NCBI GenBank assembly: GCA_003170275.1
Contig: PNAM01000070.1
Coordinates: 4,559-68,558, forward strand
Reading direction: 5' to 3'
Source of the DNA: Myxococcales bacterium
GTDB taxonomy: Bacteria; Myxococcota_A; Polyangia; Palsa-1104
DNA length: 64,000 nt
The notes under the pieces were generated by a model. That model saw only the letters and a program-made list of their open reading frames with translations, did no database searches and was not told the DNA's origin. Each line of letters starts with the position of its first letter. Position 1 is the stretch's first letter. Below, piece after piece: positions 57,850-64,000 of the stretch. Position numbers and translations under genes: made by a program.

Positions 57850-58625
57850 AGGCGGGCGGCGAGCCCGTGCGGCGTTGGGGCCGCCACTCGCAGCCGCTCG
57901 TGATCGCGCACCGGGGCGCTTCGGCCGATGCGCCCGAGAATACGCTGCGCGCGTTTCGGCTGGCCCGCGAGCAGGGCGCCGACGGCGTCGAGCTCGACGT
58001 GCTGCGCTGCGGCTCGGGCGAGGTGGTGGTGTTCCACGACGACGATCTGGCGCGCCTCGGCGGCGGGTCGGCGCGCGATCGGGTGCGCGCGATCGATTGG
58101 GCGACCTTGGCCACAGCCGAGGTGGGCGCCGGCGAGCACATCCCGCTGTTGTCCGCGGTGCTCGAGGAGCTCGGCCCATCGATGCTGATCAACGTCGAGC
58201 TCAAGTCGGCGCCGAGCTGGCGGCTGCGCGTGCGTGACGACGGCCTGGCCCACGAGGTCGCGGCGCTGATCCGCCGGCACAACGCCGCGGCGCGCGTGCT
58301 GGTGTCGTCGTTCGATCCGCTCCTGCTCGCGCGCTTTCGCCAGGTCTCGCCCGAGGTCGCGACCGGGCTCCTGTTCGGGGCCGATCAGGGGCGCCCGTTG
58401 CGCGAGGCGTGGGCGGCGCCGCTGTTGAAGCCGCGCGCGCTCCATCCGGAGGCGGCGCTGGTCGATGCGGTGGCCCTGCGCGGCTGGCGGGCGCGCGGCT
58501 ACGCGGTGCACGTCTGGACCGTCGACGACCCCGCCGAGCTGCGCGGCCTGGCCGCCCTGGGGGTCGACGGGGTGATCACCAACCGCCCCGCAAATACCCG
58601 TACGGTGTTACAATCGCGCCAATGA
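57846..58625 (+). CDS. Glycerophosphodiester phosphodiesterase
   Basis: A 259-residue TIM-barrel GDPD. It carries VIAHRGASADAPENTLRAF (catalytic His and Glu), GADGVELDVLRCGSGEVVVFHDDDLARLGG (Glu/Asp metal ligands and second His), INVELKSAP, and the late LRGWRARGYAVHVWTVDDPAELRGLAALGVDGVITNRP. It hydrolyses deacylated phospholipids to glycerol-3-phosphate and an alcohol. There is no signal peptide. Its start overlaps the patatin stop and its own stop overlaps a 28-residue ORF, both as ATGA. Confidence 0.94.
   Translation: MKAGGEPVRRWGRHSQPLVIAHRGASADAPENTLRAFRLAREQGADGVELDVLRCGSGEVVVFHDDDLARLGGGSARDRVRAIDWATLATAEVGAGEHIPLLSAVLEELGPSMLINVELKSAPSWRLRVRDDGLAHEVAALIRRHNAAARVLVSSFDPLLLARFRQVSPEVATGLLFGADQGRPLREAWAAPLLKPRALHPEAALVDAVALRGWRARGYAVHVWTVDDPAELRGLAALGVDGVITNRPANTRTVLQSRQ
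58606..58614 (+). promoter_or_regulatory. Extended -10 element TGtTACAAT inside the GDPD 3' end
   Basis: TGTTACAAT has the TGn extension and a good -10 hexamer. It ends seven bases before the ATG at 58622. It could give the small ORF and the FHA-GGDEF gene their own start of transcription, independent of patatin/GDPD. Confidence 0.45.
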
Positions 58626-58704
58626 GCGAGCGCCCTGCGCGAGCGATCAACGATGGAATCCAATGCGCGGCCCGTGGGGCCGTGCCGCTCGTGGGCGTGA
58701 GCCC

Positions 58705-58708
<4 letters not shown>
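58622..58708 (+). CDS. 28-residue linker ORF between GDPD and FHA-GGDEF
   Basis: ATG at 58622 overlaps the GDPD stop (ATGA) and the ORF's TGA at 58706-58708 overlaps the FHA-GGDEF ATG at 58705 (ATGA). The peptide runs from MSERPARAINDGIQC to ARGAVPLVGVSP. Its first 14 bases are identical to the first 14 of the next gene (ATGAGCGAGCGCCC), so the ORF start seems to be a copy of that gene's start. It may keep ribosomes coupled or act as a leader peptide controlling the cyclase. It could also be chance. Confidence 0.5.
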
Positions 58709-59628
<920 letters not shown>

Positions 59629-61440
59629 CCGGCTCGGCCAGCGCGCCTGGTCGCTGGCTCGCTGGCTCGCCTGCGACGACCCGGTGCTGGGCGCCGGGCT
59701 GCTGCTCCTGTGCGTCTATTACATCTCCACGCGCGGCGTGTTTCAGGGCAAGTACTCCGGCGACGGGCTGTTCGGCTTCGAGTACCTGCGCGCGCTGGTC
59801 TACGAGCACACCATCGACATGAAGAAGGTGGTGCCGGAGTGGCTGCCCTACTTCAGCACCGACACGCTCACGCACCACATGCCGAACCGCTGCCCGTTCG
59901 GACCGGTGATCTTGTGGATGCCGTTCTATCTGATCGGCTGCGCGATCGCGACGGTGGGGCATTGGCTGCACCTGGCGGGGCACCTCAAGCCGGACTCGGC
60001 GTTCCACGCCTGGATGGCGGGCCTGGGCAGCCTGGCGGCGGCGCTCGCCGGCTACCGGCAGGTGTACGCGCTCGTCCGTCGCAACGTGTCGGTCGGCGCG
60101 GCGCGGCTGGGCGCGACGGTGGCGGTGTGGGCCACGCCGATCGCCTGGTACGCGGTGACCCAGCCGATGTACCAGCACGCCTGCGCGTTCGGCTGTGTCG
60201 CGCTCCTGATCGAGCGCTGGGACGCGACGCGCGATCACGTGGCTGGGCCCCTACGCGCAGCGCAGGGTGGGTTGCAATGGCGGCGCTTCGTGTGGCTCGG
60301 GCTGATCGGCGGCCTGGCGATGGCCATGCGCCTGCAAGAGGCCCTGTTCCTGCTGCTGCCGGGCGGGGAGATCGCCTACCACGTGGTGCGCGGGCCCGAG
60401 CGCCGTCGCTGGTTCGCCGGCGGGCTGGTGCTGATCGGCGCCACGCTGGTGGCGTTCTCACCGCAGCTCGCCGCCTGGCACTTCTACACCGGCGCGTTCC
60501 ATCCGCCGCAGGTGGAGCCGATCCGCTGGTCGAGCCCGATGTTCGTCGTCGCGCTGTTCTCGACGCGCGCCGGGCTGTTTCCCTGGTCGCCGATCGTCTA
60601 CGCGACCGTGCTCGGCGTGGTGCTCACCCGCCGCGCGCGCCTGCTCACCTATTCGCTGACGGTGCTGTTCCTGGTCAACCTGTACATCGTGGCGGCCGCG
60701 TGGGTGCCGAGCGGCGCGTACAGCTACGGCGCGCGGCGGCTGTCCGATTGCGCGCCGCTGTTCGGGCTGGGCGCGGCGCTCCTCTACGATCGCGTGCGCT
60801 GGAAGCGCGTGGTGGCCGGCTTCGCCGCGTTCTGCGTGTTGGCGACGGTGGTGACCATGGAGCTGCAGCGCGCCGGCCGGACCAAGTCGTCGGGCGGCTA
60901 TGCGCGCACCGCCGGCACCTACCTCGGCGAGTGCGGCGCGCCGAAGTGGATGCAGACGCTCGTCGATCGCATCGGCTACCCGTTCGTGCAGCCGGCCGGC
61001 TGGCTGTTCGCGCTGTACCACCGCGTCTCGCCGTCGGCGTTCGAGGGGATCGTCGGCAACTTCATGCTCGATCGCGACGGGCAGTGGTTCACCGTGCTCT
61101 CGCGCAAGCAGGAATTCGACGTGGGCCACCGGCCGTACATCGCGGCGGGACTCGAGCTCGCCCCCAAGGAGCTGGCGAGGGTGACCGGCCCGGTGCGCGT
61201 GCTGGTGTCGATGTTCGCGTCCGAGCGGATCGGCGTGCTGGTGAGCGGCACCATCGGGCCCGGCGACGTGCACATCGCCTGGAACGGCGTCGACACCGGG
61301 GCGCAGCGCCTGCCGGCCGGCCTCTCGTTCCAGCTCCCGGCCGCGCGCGTGCGCGCCGGGGTGAACGAGGTCACCATGGACCTGCCCCTCGGCAGCCGCC
61401 TCGACAGCCTGGAGTTCAGCGCCTACGACACCTGGTGGCG

Positions 61441-62730
61441 TTAGTAGGAGTCGTGGGCGACGCGCTCGACGGTGAAGCGTGACAGGAGGCCGGCGGCGTC
61501 GAGCTTGGGCTGGAGCTCGTCGACGGTCGACACCACGCACACCTCGAGATCGCTGGCGGTCAGGTAGTCGTGCATCACCCGGCGCGTCTCTTCGAGCGTG
61601 ACCGCGCGGATCTTGGACGGGAAGGTCTGCGCGTAGTCGTGCGGCAGGCCGTCGAGCTCGAGGCCGGTGCGCAGCTCGAGCCGGTCTTCGGGCGTGGCGA
61701 TGCCGAACGCGAAGCTCGACGCCAGGTAGCCGCGCGAGAACTCCAGCTCGTCGGCCGTGATGCCGCTCTTCACCCAGTCGGCGTGCAGCCCGAGCACCAG
61801 CTCGAGCGTCTCGGCGGTCTGCTCGAGCGACGGGAACACGTGCACCACCAGCGCGCGCCGCCCGCGCCCCTGCGCCACCCGCGCGCTCGCGCCGTACGAC
61901 AGGCCGCGCTTGGAGCGCACCTCGTTCATCAGGCGCGCGGTGAAGGTGCCGCCGTAAGCGCAGGTCGCCACCTGCAGCGCGTAGAACTCGGGCGTGCCCC
62001 ACTGCGGCGCCGGCTGGCCGAGCAGGATCTGCGACTGCGTGCGGTCGGGCTTGTCGACCAGCGTCAGCCTCATCCCCTGCCGCGTCGGCGGATCCGGGTA
62101 GCGCACCAGCGGCGCGCGTGACGACGAAGGCAGCGACGAGAAATGGCGCTCCAGCGCGGCTTCCGCTTCGGGCTTGGCGAGATCGCCCGCGAAGCCGAAG
62201 ATCGCCTGGCCGCTCTTGACCCACTGCTTGTGCCAGCCGCGCGCGTCGCTGACCGACAGGGACTCCAGTGTGCGCGCGGTGCCGATCACGGTGCGCCCGT
62301 AGGGATGCGTGCCGTAGAGCGCGCGGTTGAAGAAGCGCCGCGCGAGGTGCCCGTCCTCGTCGCGCAGCTCGTCGAGCTGCGAGCGGATCTCGCGCGTGAG
62401 GCGGGCCGCTTCCTCTTCGGGAAAATCGGGCCGCAGGATCACGTCGGCCATCAGCGCCAGCGCGTCCTCGAGCTTGGTCTTGAGCACGGTGACCTCGAAG
62501 GTCACGCCGTCCGCGTCGGTGACCGTCTCCAGGCTCGCGCCCAGCGCGTCGAACGCGAGGTCGAGCTCGGTGCGCGTCTTGCCCGCGGCGCCGCGTCCCA
62601 TCAGCTCGGTGGCGAAGTTGGTCAGCCCGTCGCTGTCGAGCGGATCGTCCGCCGCGCCGGTGCGCAGGGTGAGCTGCGCGCGCACCAACGGCAGATCGTG
62701 ATTCTCCTCGACCAGCAGCACCGAGCTCAT
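61441..62730 (-). CDS. M16-family peptidase-like protein, non-catalytic subunit
   Basis: A 429-residue M16 (pitrilysin/processing-peptidase) fold. The position of the zinc motif HxxEH is occupied by NFATELMGRG, so it cannot bind the catalytic zinc. The rest of the fold is normal, including the R/Y pair region YGGTFTARLMNEVRSKRGLSYGA. Such proteins dimerise with an active M16 partner, here the gene 4 bases upstream (ATGA overlap). No signal peptide is seen at the chosen ATG (62730). Confidence 0.9.
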   Translation of the reverse strand: MSSVLLVEENHDLPLVRAQLTLRTGAADDPLDSDGLTNFATELMGRGAAGKTRTELDLAFDALGASLETVTDADGVTFEVTVLKTKLEDALALMADVILRPDFPEEEAARLTREIRSQLDELRDEDGHLARRFFNRALYGTHPYGRTVIGTARTLESLSVSDARGWHKQWVKSGQAIFGFAGDLAKPEAEAALERHFSSLPSSSRAPLVRYPDPPTRQGMRLTLVDKPDRTQSQILLGQPAPQWGTPEFYALQVATCAYGGTFTARLMNEVRSKRGLSYGASARVAQGRGRRALVVHVFPSLEQTAETLELVLGLHADWVKSGITADELEFSRGYLASSFAFGIATPEDRLELRTGLELDGLPHDYAQTFPSKIRAVTLEETRRVMHDYLTASDLEVCVVSTVDELQPKLDAAGLLSRFTVERVAHDSY

Positions 62731-64000
62731 GATTCGTCCCCGTCGTCGTCGTCGTCGGTTTCGCCGTCGGGCTCGGCGATCACCACCGTGCGGCGGCGCG
62801 CGTCGAAGGTGGTGCGGGCGGCGCGCAGCACGTCGGCCTCGGTGGTGCGGCGGTAGGCGTCGGCGATTCCGAACAGGTTGCGGTAGTCGCCGGTGGTGGT
62901 CTGGTAGTGGCCGAGCGCTTCGGCGCGCCCGCCGAGCGAACGCAGCTCGCGCCACAGCCGGGTCTCGAGCCGCGTGCGCGAGGTCTCCAGCTCGCCGGGC
63001 CGCAGTGGTCCGGCCGCGAAGCGCTCCAGCTCCTCGTAGATGCGCGCCTCTGCTTCGGCCGCGGCGTGCCCGCGCTGCAGGCCCACCGAGATCTCGTACA
63101 GCCCGGGATCGCGAAACGGCGTCGACGAGGCGCCCGCCGACGAGGCGATCTCCAGGTCCGCGATCAGCAGCTTGTCGAGCCGCGCGGACTTGCCGCCGAA
63201 CAGAATCTCCGACGCGAGCTCGAGCGCGACGAAGTCGGGGTCGGTGATCGACGGCGACTTGTAGCCGATGCGCAGCTTGTCGGCGGTCACCGACTTCTTC
63301 CAGGTGGCGCGGCGCTCGCCGTCCTGCGCGCGCTCCTTCGGCGCCGCGTCCGCCGGGATCTGCGACGACGGAATCGGCCCGTAGTGTCTCTCGACCAGGT
63401 CGAGCACGTGCCGCTCTTCCACGTCGCCCGCGATCACCAGCGTCGCGTTGTTGGGCGCGTAGTAGGTGCGGTAGAACGCGCGGCAGTCGGCGATGCTGAT
63501 CGCCATGATGTCCTTCATCCACCCGATCGTCGGCCAGTGGTACGGATGCTCGGTGAACGCGAGCTTGAACATCTCCTCCGAGAGGAACCCGTCCACGTCG
63601 TCCTCGACGCGAAAGCGCCGCTCGTTGGCCACCACCTCGCGCTCCGACTCGACCTGATCGTTGCCGAGCACCAGGTGCGCCATGCGATCGCTCTCGAGCG
63701 TGACCGCCAGCTCGAGCTCGCTCTTGGGCAGGCTGTTGCGGTAGTAGGTCCAGTCGACCCAGGTGGCCGCGTTGGTCTCGCCGCCGACCCGCTCGAGCTT
63801 CTTGTCGAACTCGCCGGGCGCGAGCGTCTCGGTCTGGTTGAACATCAGGTGTTCGAACAGGTGCGCGATGCCGGTCACGCCCTCGCGCTCGTGGCGCGAG
63901 CCGACCGCGAACCAGGTCTGGTAGGCGAGGATCGGCGCGGACGGATCGCACAAGAGCAGCACCTTGAGCCCGTTGTCGAGCCCGTACATCTTGACCTTGC
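62727..64000 (-). CDS. M16-family metallopeptidase, catalytic subunit (5' end outside window)
   Basis: At least 420 residues are visible. The inverted zinc motif HLFEH is near residues 43-47, counted from the ATG at 63989, and the third ligand Glu lies in VESEREVVANERR. The substrate side is NNATLVIAGDV and YKSPSITDPDFVALELASEILFGG. The frame stays open through base 64000 (KVK before MYGLDNG), so the true start may lie beyond the window and a signal peptide could be missing. The very acidic tail is DGETDDDDDGDES. With the inactive partner it forms a PqqF/processing-peptidase-like heterodimer; the target is unknown. Confidence 0.9.
   Translation of the reverse strand, partial: KVKMYGLDNGLKVLLLCDPSAPILAYQTWFAVGSRHEREGVTGIAHLFEHLMFNQTETLAPGEFDKKLERVGGETNAATWVDWTYYRNSLPKSELELAVTLESDRMAHLVLGNDQVESEREVVANERRFRVEDDVDGFLSEEMFKLAFTEHPYHWPTIGWMKDIMAISIADCRAFYRTYYAPNNATLVIAGDVEERHVLDLVERHYGPIPSSQIPADAAPKERAQDGERRATWKKSVTADKLRIGYKSPSITDPDFVALELASEILFGGKSARLDKLLIADLEIASSAGASSTPFRDPGLYEISVGLQRGHAAAEAEARIYEELERFAAGPLRPGELETSRTRLETRLWRELRSLGGRAEALGHYQTTTGDYRNLFGIADAYRRTTEADVLRAARTTFDARRRTVVIAEPDGETDDDDDGDES

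Noticed and set aside
58663-58704. The ATG at 58663 as the start of the FHA-GGDEF gene
   Set aside because: It would add 14 residues without family similarity and break the ATGA coupling. The ATG at 58705 fits the repeated MSERP start better.

Overview
The window is visibly GC-rich, densely packed DNA from a bacterium most consistent with Myxococcota or another former deltaproteobacterial lineage. The evidence is a GltJ/AgmX-like zinc-ribbon/GYF protein, many lipoproteins with clear lipoboxes, a Pkn-type Ser/Thr kinase, two FHA-GGDEF proteins, MopE-like Asp-rich and Cys-rich surface lipoproteins, and a hisZ-purA pair. I see no phage, transposon, CRISPR or integron. It reads as core chromosome, with both window edges cutting genes (dnaK on the left, an M16 peptidase on the right).

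Layout. 1-9.9 kb: the dnaK 3' end, a TerB-like protein, a MepA-type endopeptidase, an envelope trio (TPR-M48 protease, FlgT-like protein, CsgG-like lipoprotein), a small Cys-rich gene interrupted by an amber codon, MoxR, and a MerR-like/sigma-region-4-like regulator pair. 9.9-14.1 kb (minus strand): a coupled operon of a D-threonine-aldolase-like PLP enzyme, an M19 dipeptidase and a hydrolase lipoprotein. 14.2-20.3 kb: purH-purD-purE, a Sua5/YrdC protein, DUF1015 and a TrmN6-like methyltransferase that seems to start at CTG. 20.3-24.3 kb (minus): ABC-F, FHA-GGDEF and a lipoprotein. 24.4-30.8 kb: a lipoprotein, an unknown protein, a class V aminotransferase, then kinase/TPR/Cys-repeat lipoprotein. 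30.8-37.1 kb: serA-hisZ-purA, a small membrane ORF and the GltJ/AgmX-like gene. 37.1-39.7 kb: divergent surface proteins and a free-standing biotinyl domain. 39.7-47 kb (minus): threonine aldolase, a TPR lipoprotein and an Mla/MCE lipid transporter with two ATPases, two permeases and two MCE subunits. 47-53.1 kb: a four-helix-like protein, polysaccharide genes (nucleotide-sugar dehydrogenase, CpsB-like phosphatase), two paralogous coiled-coil membrane proteins, tRNA-Cys and a Cys-cluster protein. 53.2-64 kb: a large TPR lipoprotein, aspartokinase, a chain of patatin, GDPD, a 28-residue ORF, FHA-GGDEF and a polytopic GT-C-like protein, and an M16 peptidase pair.

Three observations stand out. 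First, the octapeptide ENSVLFSL recurs in the linker of the GltJ/AgmX-like protein and at the extreme N-terminus of both coiled-coil membrane proteins, encoded with different synonymous codons. This suggests a shared docking motif linking a motility/polarity protein to two uncharacterised membrane proteins. Second, the two Mla ATPases carry complementary defects: a degenerate signature in one and a missing H-loop His in the other. In a heterodimer both defects fall in the same composite ATP site, which predicts an asymmetric MCE transporter. Third, at least eight genes have a -10-like box ending only 6-9 bases before the start codon, which implies leaderless or near-leaderless mRNAs. Gene coupling by 4-base ATGA/GTGA overlaps is very common. 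No gene-free stretch exceeds about 190 bases.
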